Assembly (NCBI GenBank): GCA_000432155.1
Contig: FR888485.1
Location: 54,632-118,631 of the forward strand
Source: Eubacterium sp. CAG:274
GTDB taxonomy: Bacteria > Bacillota > Clostridia > Lachnospirales > CAG-274
Direction of reading: 5' to 3'
DNA length: 64,000 nt
The notes below the pieces were generated by a model. That model was not told the DNA's origin. It searched no databases and saw only the letters and a program-made list of their open reading frames with translations. Of this stretch, positions 43,401 to 51,437 are shown in pieces. The stretch's first letter is position 1; every line of letters starts with the position of its first letter. Position numbers and translations under genes: made by a program.

Positions 43401-43850
43401 GTGCAGTTTACAGATATTTTATTATTAGTTGTAGTTATCGTTGCTATTGTTGTTTTTGTTCTTTATATGCTTAATCGTTGGGCTTATAAGAAGATGGATA
43501 GTCAGAGTTCTATGATTGAGAAAACAAAGACTACTCAACAGGTATATGTTATTGATAAAAGACGAGATAAAATTACTAATGTCAATATGCCAAAAATGGT
43601 TATCGACCAAATTCCTAAGTGGAGCAAGTTTATGAAAATGAACTTTGTTCAGGTTAAGGTTGGTCCTCAGATACTTACACTTATAGCTGATAAAAGAGTT
43701 TTCGATGCTATGCCTTTAAAGAAAACTGTTAAGGTTGAAATTGCAGGACTTTATATTGTAAATATTGTTGGTATGAAGTCTGCTGAAGAAATGAAGGCTA
43801 TTGCTAAGGCTAAAAAGGAAAAGGCTAAAGAAGACAAAAAGAAAAAGTAA
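43401..43850 (+). CDS. Single-span membrane protein, unknown
   Basis: 149 aa. One membrane helix (about 6-27, DILLLVVVIVAIVVFVLYML), then a basic soluble domain and a lysine-rich tail ending KKEKAKEDKKKK. I recognise no family. The GTG at 43401 is seven bases after AGGAGG; the adjacent TTG at 43398 is too close. Unknown function; it has its own promoter and terminator. Confidence 0.75.
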   Translation: MQFTDILLLVVVIVAIVVFVLYMLNRWAYKKMDSQSSMIEKTKTTQQVYVIDKRRDKITNVNMPKMVIDQIPKWSKFMKMNFVQVKVGPQILTLIADKRVFDAMPLKKTVKVEIAGLYIVNIVGMKSAEEMKAIAKAKKEKAKEDKKKK

Positions 43851-43859
43851 TTATTTTTA

Positions 43860-43889
43860 ACTCTCACTTTATTGTGAGAGTATTTTTTT
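43860..43889 (+). terminator. Terminator of the 43401 gene
   Basis: ACTCTCAC/GTGAGAGT (43860-43867, 43874-43881) followed by ATTTTTTT. Confidence 0.9.
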
Positions 43890-43932
43890 GCTTATTTTTT
43901 CATATAATAATCCAAAGATATAAGGTGATTAT

Positions 43933-44538
43933 ATGAAAAGGATTATTTTTCTTTTTATTGCACTTATGCTGTGTGGCTGTGGAAAAACACAGTATAAATC
44001 AGTACAGGATACACTTGCAGAATTGGAAAATTATAGTGCAAATGCAGATGTTACATATTTTTCAAATAAGGGAGAAACAACCTACAATATGGATATAACT
44101 GCTCAAAGTGACGGAAAATACAAAATGACAATAAATTCTCCTGAGGAATACAAGGGTTGTAGTGTTTTGTATGACGGCAATATGATATGGCAATACAATC
44201 CTAATTTGCCTAACAACAAAATAAGCATTTTGCCAACTGACAAGGCATCAAGGCGTGAAATACTTGTGTTTAGTTTTATGAAAAACTATATTCAGACAGA
44301 TAGGGCAGATGTAACAGCCAGTACATTAGACGAGAGTAGGTGTACTGTATTAGAGGCAGATATTAAAGACGGAGGCAATTTATTTAAAACAGAAAAATTA
44401 TGGGTAAATAATGAAAGTAAATTACCAGAAAGGCTTGCTATTTATTCGGCTGATAATGAGCAAATAGTTGTTGAAAATTTCACAAAATGCGAGTATAATA
44501 CCCAAATAGATAAGGACTTTTTTGTTCCCAAAAACTGA
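43933..44538 (+). CDS. LolA-like lipoprotein, GerS-like
   Basis: 201 aa. Lipoprotein signal with lipobox LCGC (Cys 16). The body has the repeated-strand pattern of LolA-like folds (GETTYNMDITAQSDGKYKMTI, LWVNNESKLPERLAIY). In C. difficile the lipoprotein GerS, needed for cortex hydrolysis on spore germination, lies directly upstream of an alanine racemase gene; the same order occurs here, 12 bp apart. GerS orthology is inference from fold and synteny. Confidence 0.72.
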   Translation: MKRIIFLFIALMLCGCGKTQYKSVQDTLAELENYSANADVTYFSNKGETTYNMDITAQSDGKYKMTINSPEEYKGCSVLYDGNMIWQYNPNLPNNKISILPTDKASRREILVFSFMKNYIQTDRADVTASTLDESRCTVLEADIKDGGNLFKTEKLWVNNESKLPERLAIYSADNEQIVVENFTKCEYNTQIDKDFFVPKN

Positions 44539-44550
44539 GGAGGATATATC

Positions 44551-45708
44551 GTGAAAGAATACCATAGATTAGTGGCAGAAATAAACTTAGATGCCATAGG
44601 AGAAAATATAAGAAATATTAGAACTCAGATTGAACCTAAAACACAGCTTTTAGCTATTGTAAAGGCTGATGCTTATGGTCATGGTGCTTTAGAAGTCAGT
44701 AGAGTTTGCCTTTATAACGGGGCAAATCAGTTGGCTGTTGCTACTTGTGATGAGGGTGTAGCCCTTAGAGAAAGTAGTATTCAAGTTCCTATACTTATTT
44801 TGGGAAATACAGTTGAGGCGGAAATGGAAGCTATGATTAAAAACAGACTTACTCAAGCTGTTTTTGACTATGATATTGCAAAAAAGATTTCTGAAACTGC
44901 TCAAAGACTTAATATGACAGCACTTGTCCATATTAAAATTGATACAGGTATGCACAGAATAGGTTTTGCTCCAACTGAGGAAAATCTTGATGAAATAGAT
45001 AAAATTTTTGAACTTCCTAATATTGAAGTAACAGGAATTTTTACTCACTTTGCAACAGCTGATGAAAAAGACAAAACTTATACTAGAGAACAGTTTGAAA
45101 AGTTTAAGTTTATGACTGACGGAGTTGAGGCAAGAGGTCACAAAGGTCTTATAAGACATTGTGCCAATAGTGGGGCAATACTTGATATGCCGGAACTTCA
45201 AATGGATATGGTAAGAGCAGGTATTATTATTTATGGACTTTATCCAAGTACAGAAGTAAGTACAGATGTAAAACTTGTTCCAGCAATGAGTGTTAAAACT
45301 CAGGTTAGCTATGTAAAGTATCTTGAGGCAGGGGAAAGTGTAGGCTATGGCAGAACTTATTTTACAGATAAGAGAACTAAAATTGCCACAATTCCTATTG
45401 GCTATGCTGACGGTTATTCAAGGCGTTTATCAAATAAGGGTAGAGTAATTATAAATGGCGAATACTGTAATATTGTAGGTAATGTATGTATGGACCAGTG
45501 TATGGTTGATGTAACAAATGTGCCGGATATTAAAGTTGGCGATGAAGTCGTAATTATGGGTAAATCTGGCGACAAAGAAGTTAGTTGCGAAGAAATAGCA
45601 AATACAGTAGGTACAATTAATTATGAAATTGTTTGTAATGTTGGAAAGAGAGTACCTAGAGCCTTTGTTAAAAATGGTCAGGTAGTCTATACTGTAAAAG
45701 CCATCTAA
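44551..45708 (+). CDS. alr: Alanine racemase
   Basis: 385 aa. PLP enzyme making D-alanine for the cell wall. PLP Lys 38 in AIVKADAYGHG, catalytic Tyr in SVGYGRTYFT, and C-terminal GNVCMDQCMVDVT. GTG start, eight bases after GAGGAGG. Part of the gerS-like/alr pair; ndoA follows after 165 bp. Confidence 0.96.
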   Translation: MKEYHRLVAEINLDAIGENIRNIRTQIEPKTQLLAIVKADAYGHGALEVSRVCLYNGANQLAVATCDEGVALRESSIQVPILILGNTVEAEMEAMIKNRLTQAVFDYDIAKKISETAQRLNMTALVHIKIDTGMHRIGFAPTEENLDEIDKIFELPNIEVTGIFTHFATADEKDKTYTREQFEKFKFMTDGVEARGHKGLIRHCANSGAILDMPELQMDMVRAGIIIYGLYPSTEVSTDVKLVPAMSVKTQVSYVKYLEAGESVGYGRTYFTDKRTKIATIPIGYADGYSRRLSNKGRVIINGEYCNIVGNVCMDQCMVDVTNVPDIKVGDEVVIMGKSGDKEVSCEEIANTVGTINYEIVCNVGKRVPRAFVKNGQVVYTVKAI

Positions 45709-45778
45709 AATCATTGCTTTGTCGAAAAATGTAATATAAAAAATTAGTATAAGTGTATAAAAATTCCAATACCAGTCC

Positions 45779-45804
45779 ACACTATATACAAAGAGATATA
45801 GTGT
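45779..45804. promoter_or_regulatory. Inverted repeat upstream of ndoA
   Basis: ACACTATA-N10-TATAGTGT, perfect 8-bp arms. It lies where autoregulatory sites of toxin-antitoxin units are often found, but no antitoxin gene is present. Confidence 0.4.
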
Positions 45805-45814
45805 AGAGGAAAAT

Positions 45815-45871
45815 ATGAAAAACATATTGAACTCACACAGGAAAACTGAAAAAATTTATTCAGAGGTGTGA
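45815..45871 (+). CDS. Possible 18-aa leader peptide before ndoA
   Basis: ATG with AGAGGA five bases upstream opens MKNILNSHRKTEKIYSEV, ending in TGA at 45869-45871, 2 bp before the ndoA start. It could be a remnant of the antitoxin gene or a coupling peptide. Too short to judge. Confidence 0.3.
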   Translation: MKNILNSHRKTEKIYSEV

Positions 45872-45873
45872 TT

Positions 45874-46224
45874 ATGGTTGTAAAAAGAGGGGATATTTTT
45901 TATGCAGATTTAAGTCCGGTTGTTGGGTCAGAACAAGGTGGGGTGCGTCCTGTGCTTATTGTGCAAAACGATGTAGGAAACAGGTATTCTCCTACAGTTA
46001 TATGTGCTGCCATTACATCTAAAATGAATAAGGCAAAATTGCCTACTCATATTGAAATAGATTGTAAAAACTACTGCCTTATAAAGGATTCTGTAATTTT
46101 GTTAGAACAGCTTAGGACTATAGACAAAAGTAGATTAAGAGAAAAGGTAGACCATCTGGAAGGGAAAATTATGAGTAAAATCAATAAAGCTCTTGAAATC
46201 AGTTTGGGTTTACATAATAATTAA
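45874..46224 (+). CDS. ndoA: MazF/EndoA-type mRNA interferase
   Basis: 116 aa. VVKRGDIFYADLSPVVGSEQ and GGVRPVLIVQND are the PemK/MazF core, and the arrangement alr-ndoA is standard in Firmicutes. It would cleave mRNA at a specific short site. The ATG at 45874 follows AGAGGTG; the GTG at 45868 overlaps that site. The MazE-type antitoxin frame (~90 aa) expected between alr and ndoA is missing. Confidence 0.93.
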   Translation: MVVKRGDIFYADLSPVVGSEQGGVRPVLIVQNDVGNRYSPTVICAAITSKMNKAKLPTHIEIDCKNYCLIKDSVILLEQLRTIDKSRLREKVDHLEGKIMSKINKALEISLGLHNN

Positions 46225-46255
46225 AGGTGTGTGAAAGAGGCTTCACACACCTTTT
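46223..46255 (+). terminator. Terminator of ndoA
   Basis: AAAGGTGTGTGAA/TTCACACACCTTT (46223-46235, 46242-46254), 6-nt loop, TTTTT tail. Confidence 0.93.
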
Positions 46256-46259
46256 TAAG

Positions 46260-46317
46260 TAGTAAATCGGAAATATTGTAAGACAAGCCACAAATTAACG
46301 CAGTTAAATTATTCTGA
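46260..46317 (+). repeat. Three-hairpin dispersed repeat, copy D (degenerate)
   Basis: 58 bp. Keeps the start (TAGTAAATCGGAAA), part of hairpin 2 (ACAAGCC) and hairpin 3 (ACAAATTAACGCAGTTAA), but the 3' arm of hairpin 1 and 5' arm of hairpin 2 are lost. Again it follows a terminator directly. Confidence 0.8.
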
Positions 46318-46318
46318 A

Positions 46319-47677
46319 TTAATTCTGCAATTCTCTATCCTTTTGTTTAAATTCATTCAATACACTAGCAACGAGGACAACAGAAACTACAGATGATGTT
46401 ATATCTGATATAGGCTGTGCAATTTCAAGGCCTAAAAGTCCCAAAATATGTGTAGTAATTAAAAGAACGGGTATTAATATTAAACCCTGTCGGCATACAG
46501 AAAGTATGGTGGCTTTTACTGGCTTTCTAATTACCTGTAATAGCATATTTGAAATTATTATAATAGAGTTAAGAGGAAAGGCTATACATTGACATCTTAA
46601 AGCCATTGTACCTATTTCCAAAACTTCCTTTTCGCCTTTACTAAAGAGCATAATAATTTCAGGAGCAAATATAATTCCTAAAATACTTACTACAAGTAAA
46701 AAGAAAAATGAAAATTTGACACAAAACTTATAGCTTTTTATTACTCTTTTATAAAGTCCTGCACCGTAACAGAAGCCACACACAGGCTGAAAACCTTGAC
46801 CAAAGCCTATCATAGCTGAATTTGCAAACATAGCAACTCTGGAAACTATAGACATAGCAGCAACAGCTACATCGCCATATCTACCGGCAAGTATATTAAG
46901 ACATATTGTTGCAACACTAGCGATACCCTGTCTTGAAAGACTAGGAAAACCACCGGCACAAACTTCTCCAAAGTAAAATAATTTTAAAGGATATTTGCTT
47001 ATTCTTATATTTATACTATCACTTTTAAATGTGCCAATAATAAGTAAGCAAAAACTTACAAATTGGCTTAATGCTGTAGCAAGAGCAGCTCCTTTAATAC
47101 CCATATTAAAAATAAATATGAAAATTGGGTCAAGTACAATATTTAAAATACCACCACTACAAAGACCAATCATAGCATAAAAGGCATTACCTTGAAATCT
47201 GAGTTGGTTGTTCAAAACAAGTGATGATGTCATATATGGAGTTGCTAAAAGTATTATGCCTAAATAATCAATACTGTAGGGCAAAATAGTAGGGGTTGAG
47301 CCTAATACTATAGCCAGTTGCTTTATAAAAATAAGTCCGGGAATCATTATAAGAAAACCAGAAAAAAAGGAAGTGAAAAAACCAAAACTAACCATTTTTT
47401 CTGCCTCTTGAGTGTTATGTATACCCAACTGTCTGGAAACATAGCTCCCTGAACCTTGACCAAAGAAAAAGCCAACAGCTTGTATAATAGCCATTAGGGA
47501 AAAAACAACACCAACAGCACCAGTTGCACTAGGATTTATTTTACTTACAAAAAATGTATCTGCCATATTGTAAAGTGATGTAATAAGCATACTACAAATC
47601 GTAGGTACAGCAAGTTTGCAAATAAGTTTTTCTACAGGTGCTTGTGTCATTTGTGTATATTTTTCATCTGCTGTCAT
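46319..47677 (-). CDS. MATE-family efflux transporter
   Basis: 452 aa with about twelve membrane segments. N-terminal PVEKLICKLAVPTICSMLITSLYNMADTFFV and GQGFQPVCGFCYGAG are MATE family blocks. Exports cationic drugs or metabolites using a Na+ or H+ gradient; substrate unknown. Its stop codon abuts the end of repeat copy D. Confidence 0.92.
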   Translation of the reverse strand: MTADEKYTQMTQAPVEKLICKLAVPTICSMLITSLYNMADTFFVSKINPSATGAVGVVFSLMAIIQAVGFFFGQGSGSYVSRQLGIHNTQEAEKMVSFGFFTSFFSGFLIMIPGLIFIKQLAIVLGSTPTILPYSIDYLGIILLATPYMTSSLVLNNQLRFQGNAFYAMIGLCSGGILNIVLDPIFIFIFNMGIKGAALATALSQFVSFCLLIIGTFKSDSINIRISKYPLKLFYFGEVCAGGFPSLSRQGIASVATICLNILAGRYGDVAVAAMSIVSRVAMFANSAMIGFGQGFQPVCGFCYGAGLYKRVIKSYKFCVKFSFFFLLVVSILGIIFAPEIIMLFSKGEKEVLEIGTMALRCQCIAFPLNSIIIISNMLLQVIRKPVKATILSVCRQGLILIPVLLITTHILGLLGLEIAQPISDITSSVVSVVLVASVLNEFKQKDRELQN

Positions 47678-47736
47678 TAAATCACCTTCTAGGATAATTA
47701 TATAACTTATTAATCGTATATTTCAAGTGAAAAAAA

Positions 47737-47761
47737 TCTCCGAATACTATGTATTCGGAGA
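47737..47761. terminator. Terminator downstream of the isc-mnmA operon
   Basis: TCTCCGAATAC/GTATTCGGAGA 11-bp stem (47737-47747, 47751-47761) with a T run on the minus strand, six bases past the thioesterase stop. Confidence 0.9.
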
Positions 47762-47766
47762 AAAAT

Positions 47767-48195
47767 TTAATTATTTGCCAAAATATCTATACATTCCAGA
47801 ACCTTGTTGTAAATAGCTGGATAACTCTTTTTAAGGCTTAAAGGTTTAAAATCATTGTCTACAAAACAATGTTCACTAGAACCAGTAACTCTTAAAACAC
47901 CAGTTTCACTATCTGTAATTTTGTATGAAAATTTCATTTTTACACCGTTGAACTTTTCAACATTTACATCAACAAGAACTCTGTCGCCATATTTTGCACC
48001 AGTTTTATATTTACAATCTACAGCCAAAACAGGCATCATAATGCCCATATCTTCAAGGCTTTTATATTCCAAACCCATTTCAGCAAGGGCAAAAGTTCTA
48101 GCCTCCTCAAACCAATGTAAATAGTTTGCGTGATGAACAATACCCATTTTATCTGTTTCGTAATATTCAACTTTTCTTGTATATATACTACTCAA
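47767..48195 (-). CDS. Acyl-CoA thioesterase, YbgC/4HBT family
   Basis: 142-aa hotdog-fold protein. VEYYETDKMGIVHHANYLHWFEEAR contains the catalytic Asp and the family signature. Hydrolyses acyl-CoA thioesters; chain preference unknown. The start overlaps the end of mnmA by 8 bp, so it is co-translated. Confidence 0.88.
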   Translation of the reverse strand: MSSIYTRKVEYYETDKMGIVHHANYLHWFEEARTFALAEMGLEYKSLEDMGIMMPVLAVDCKYKTGAKYGDRVLVDVNVEKFNGVKMKFSYKITDSETGVLRVTGSSEHCFVDNDFKPLSLKKSYPAIYNKVLECIDILANN

Positions 48196-49252
48196 CTATT
48201 ACACCGCCTCCAACAACATATTCGCCGTCGTAGAAAACAGCCGCCTGACCAGGAGTAATTGCTCTCTGAGGTTCATCAAATATACATTCAACAAATTCGC
48301 CTTTTTTACGGATAATACAAGGACTTTTCTTTTGTGAATATCTGACTTTACCTTCAACACGCATTTCCCCAACAATGTCTTCGTAAGCCATATAGTTGAA
48401 GTTTCTAACTAAAACAGTTTTCTTAAATAAATCAGCATTACTACCTATAACAACTTCGTTAGTGTCTTTTTTAATTTCGCATACATAGGCAGGAACACCA
48501 AGAGCCAAACCAAGACCTTTTCGTTGACCGATAGTATAATGGCTTATGCCTAAGTGTTGGCCAAGTACATTACCGTTTTTGTCTACAAAATTGCCTTTAG
48601 GAATAACAGCATTAGTATTTTCTCTAATAAACTTGTCGTAATCTCCGTCAGGTACAAAGCAAATATCCTGACTGTCTGGCTTGTGAGCAACTCTAAGACC
48701 AATTTTCTCTGCAATTTCTCTGATTTGTGGCTTTTCATATGAACCAACAGGCATCAGAGTATGACTTAACTGGAACTGTGTCAAGTTGTAGAGAGCATAA
48801 GTCTGGTCCTTAGTTTCTGTATCAGCAGTTTTAATAGTATATCTACCTGTTGTCGGATGTTTTTCGACCTTTGCGTAATGTCCTGTAGCAATATACTCAG
48901 CACCAAGCTGAAGACTTTTGTTTAAAAGTGATTCCCACTTTACATATCTGTTACAGGCTATGCAAGGGTTAGGTGTTTCGCCGTTAAGATAGTCATCAAT
49001 GAAATAATCAATAACGCTTTCCTTAAATTCTTTTCTGAAATTCAAAACATAGTAAGGAATACCTAAAATATTGGCAACTGAACGGGCATCTTCTACTGCT
49101 GAAAGACCACAACAGCTTCCGTCAACTTCAACCTTATCTGGTTGCCAAATTTCCATGGTAACACCGATAACATCATAACCTTGTTCTTTTAAAAGGTAAG
49201 CGGCAACGGAGGAGTCAACTCCTCCAGACATACCGACAACAACTTTTTTCAT
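48188..49252 (-). CDS. mnmA: tRNA-specific 2-thiouridylase
   Basis: 354 aa. Forms s2U34 in Lys, Glu and Gln tRNAs. PP-loop GMSGGVDSSVAAYLL (7-21), NPCIACNRYVKW with the catalytic Cys pair (NPCIAC and DSQDICFV), and GLGLALGVPAYV. Receives sulfur from the cysteine desulfurase encoded two genes upstream; spacing to iscU is 6 bp. Confidence 0.97.
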   Translation of the reverse strand: MKKVVVGMSGGVDSSVAAYLLKEQGYDVIGVTMEIWQPDKVEVDGSCCGLSAVEDARSVANILGIPYYVLNFRKEFKESVIDYFIDDYLNGETPNPCIACNRYVKWESLLNKSLQLGAEYIATGHYAKVEKHPTTGRYTIKTADTETKDQTYALYNLTQFQLSHTLMPVGSYEKPQIREIAEKIGLRVAHKPDSQDICFVPDGDYDKFIRENTNAVIPKGNFVDKNGNVLGQHLGISHYTIGQRKGLGLALGVPAYVCEIKKDTNEVVIGSNADLFKKTVLVRNFNYMAYEDIVGEMRVEGKVRYSQKKSPCIIRKKGEFVECIFDEPQRAITPGQAAVFYDGEYVVGGGVIVE

Positions 49253-49258
49253 CTAATA

Positions 49259-49696
49259 TCACTCCTCAGGTGGTAACTCGTGTTCGTTAATATCGTTAAC
49301 TGGTTCTTCAAGACCTTCAATAACGATATTGTTTTTCTGAGCGTAATCCCATAAAGCAGCGTGGAGAGCTTCTTCAGCTAAACAAGAGCAGTGTACCTTT
49401 ACAGGTGGAAGTCCGTCAAGAGCTTCCATAACAACCTTGTTTGTGATTTTAAGAGCGTCCTGAATAGACTTGCCCTTAATAAGTTCTGTAGCCATAGAGC
49501 TAGTTGCAACAGCAGCACCACAACCGAAAGTCTTGAACTTAGCATCCTTTACGATACCGTCTTCAATATCAAGATAAACCTTCATAATATCGCCACATTT
49601 TGCGTTACCTACAGTACCTACGCCACTTGCGTTTTCGATTTCGCCCATATTTCTAGGATTCATAAAATGGTCCATAACTTTTTCACTGTAATTCAT
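49259..49696 (-). CDS. iscU: Iron-sulfur cluster scaffold, IscU/NifU type
   Basis: 145 aa. Three conserved cysteine positions in GNAKCGDIM, FGCGAAVA and VHCSCLAEEAL, plus the YSEKVMDHFMNPRN start. Assembles Fe-S clusters with IscS. Acidic C-terminal tail. Lies between iscS (39 bp) and mnmA. Confidence 0.95.
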   Translation of the reverse strand: MNYSEKVMDHFMNPRNMGEIENASGVGTVGNAKCGDIMKVYLDIEDGIVKDAKFKTFGCGAAVATSSMATELIKGKSIQDALKITNKVVMEALDGLPPVKVHCSCLAEEALHAALWDYAQKNNIVIEGLEEPVNDINEHELPPEE

Positions 49697-49735
49697 ATTA
49701 TATCCTCCATGTAATTAAAAATCTAGTGTTTTTTA

Positions 49736-50905
49736 TTATTTGTTTTCTACTCCTTCAAAAAGAGGTGACATCTGTCTTAATCTATTGATAATAGGAGGGA
49801 AAGCTTCTATAACATAATCAACCTGTTCTTCTGTTGTAAAGTGACCCATTGTTAAACGGATTGAACCATGAGCCTTTTCGTGAGGTAAGCCAATAGCAAG
49901 GAGAACATGAGATGGGTCAAGTGAGCCACTTGTACAAGCACTACCACTACTAGCACAGATTCCCTTCATATCAAGGAGAAGAAGAATAGATTCGCCCTCG
50001 ATATATTCAAAAGAAATATTTACATTACCAGGAAGTCTGTCTTCTGGGTGACCGTTAAGTCTAGCATAAGGAATGTTATCAAGTATGCCATGAATAAGCT
50101 TTTCTCTTAACTTTTTAAGTCTTGCCATTTCTTCATCAAGCTCATTTACAGCAAGTTCAAGAGCAAGACCCATACCTACGATACCAGGAACATTTTCTGT
50201 ACCAGCTCGTCTGTTTCTTTCCTGAGCACCACCATGAATGAAAGGTCCAATCTTAACGCCTTTCTTAATGTATAAAGCACCGATACCCTTAGGACCGTAG
50301 AACTTGTGACCACTCATTGAAAGAAGGTCAATGTTCATAGCCTTTACATCAATAGGCACATGACCAACAGCCTGAACAGCATCTGTGTGGAAAATAATAC
50401 CATGTTCGTGAGCAATTTTACCGATTTCAGCAATAGGTTCAATAGTACCAATTTCGTTGTTAGCGAACATTACTGAAATAAGAATTGTGTCAGGACGGAT
50501 AGCGTTCTTAACATCTTCAAGAGAAACCTTACCATATTCATCAACAGGAAGGTAAGTTACTTCATAACCCTGAGTTTCAAGGAACTGGCAAGTATGAAGA
50601 ATAGCATGGTGTTCAATAGCAGTTGTAATAATGTGCTTACCTTTGTTCTGATAGCTTAAAGCAATACCCTTTAAAGCCCAGTTATCTGATTCAGAACCAC
50701 CAGCTGTGAAGTAAATTTCGTTTGTATCTGCATTAATTGCCTTAGCAACCTGTTCTCTACCTTTATCGACAGCAGCTTTATTTTTTTGAGCAATTTTGTA
50801 AATACTAGAAGGATTTCCGTAATTTACGCAGAAATAATCTTTCATAGCTTCAAAAACTTCTGCTCTAGTTTGAGTAGTAGCTGCATTGTCAAAATAATAT
50901 TCCAT
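49736..50905 (-). CDS. iscS: Cysteine desulfurase
   Basis: 389 aa. PLP enzyme giving sulfur for Fe-S clusters and tRNA thiolation. DNAATTQTRAEV N-terminus, PLP Lys in SMSGHKFYGPKGIG, and the active-site Cys loop SSGSACTSGSLDPSHVL. First gene of iscS-iscU-mnmA-thioesterase. iscR is not found next to it. Confidence 0.97.
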   Translation of the reverse strand: MEYYFDNAATTQTRAEVFEAMKDYFCVNYGNPSSIYKIAQKNKAAVDKGREQVAKAINADTNEIYFTAGGSESDNWALKGIALSYQNKGKHIITTAIEHHAILHTCQFLETQGYEVTYLPVDEYGKVSLEDVKNAIRPDTILISVMFANNEIGTIEPIAEIGKIAHEHGIIFHTDAVQAVGHVPIDVKAMNIDLLSMSGHKFYGPKGIGALYIKKGVKIGPFIHGGAQERNRRAGTENVPGIVGMGLALELAVNELDEEMARLKKLREKLIHGILDNIPYARLNGHPEDRLPGNVNISFEYIEGESILLLLDMKGICASSGSACTSGSLDPSHVLLAIGLPHEKAHGSIRLTMGHFTTEEQVDYVIEAFPPIINRLRQMSPLFEGVENK

Positions 50906-50970
50906 ATTTTACACTTCTTTCTATTTATTTTATTTTATATAATTATTTTTTATAAATTATCTGTGAAATG

Positions 50971-51006
50971 ATAATACTATATTTTTCCTATTATGTCAAT
51001 AGGAAA
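50971..51006 (-). promoter_or_regulatory. Promoter and candidate operator of the isc-mnmA operon
   Basis: Minus strand: TTGACA (50994-50999), 17-bp spacer, TATTAT (50971-50976). Overlapping the -35 is a perfect inverted repeat TTTCCTATT-N5-AATAGGAAA (50984-51006). Its position suits a repressor such as an Rrf2/IscR-type protein; that identity is inferred. Confidence 0.7.
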
Positions 51007-51188
51007 TAGATACTGTCATCGAAGAATTAATACCATCTTCAGAAAAACCATTTCCTTATATATTATACTATATTTATATGAATTTGTCAGTTTGAATTTT
51101 ATCTATAAATGTAGTAAATTATCCTATTGCCTTTGAGCATTTTGTAATTATTTTGCTAAATTGAGAAAAAAATAATACTGAAAAATTG

Positions 51189-51217
51189 TTGAAATATTTT
51201 GAATTTTTTGGTAGAAT
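51189..51217 (+). promoter_or_regulatory. Promoter of candidate small RNA
   Basis: TTGAAA (51189-51194), 17-bp spacer, TAGAAT (51212-51217). Upstream, 51007-51180, I see nothing but AT-rich sequence. Confidence 0.5.
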
Positions 51218-51223
51218 GGGTGT

Positions 51224-51347
51224 ATAAAAAATGTATTATGGAATATAATTGTAAAAAATAGTGCTTTTTATAGAAGAAAAATATTCTGTAATATAGTTTT
51301 TGATTTGGAACAAAGACCTGTTTCTAAGTGTAGAAATGGGTCTTTTT
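51224..51347 (+). ncRNA. Candidate small RNA (~120 nt)
   Basis: Bounded by a promoter and a terminator whose stem is AAAGACCTGTTTCT with AGAAATGGGTCTTT (51312-51325, 51332-51345, one G-U pair) followed by TTTT. No coding frame is present. It could also be a decayed gene or the leader of the symporter gene, though the latter has its own promoter after the terminator. Confidence 0.4.
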
Positions 51348-51355
51348 GTATTTTA

Positions 51356-51385
51356 TTGACAAATTATATTACAATGTGATAAAAT
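51356..51385 (+). promoter_or_regulatory. Promoter of the Na+/alanine symporter gene
   Basis: TTGACA (51356-51361), 18-bp spacer, TAAAAT (51380-51385). Confidence 0.6.
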
Positions 51386-51437
51386 TTTGTTTATAAAAAT
51401 TTAAGAATTAGTAAAATAATTTTAAGGAGAAAAGATT

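Noticed and set aside
45001..45201. Antisense frames opposite alr
   Set aside because: No ribosome-binding sites and no recognisable domain; typical AT-rich shadow frames.
50987..51003. The inverted repeat near iscS as a terminator
   Set aside because: No T tract follows on either strand and it overlaps a -35 element, so an operator is the better reading.
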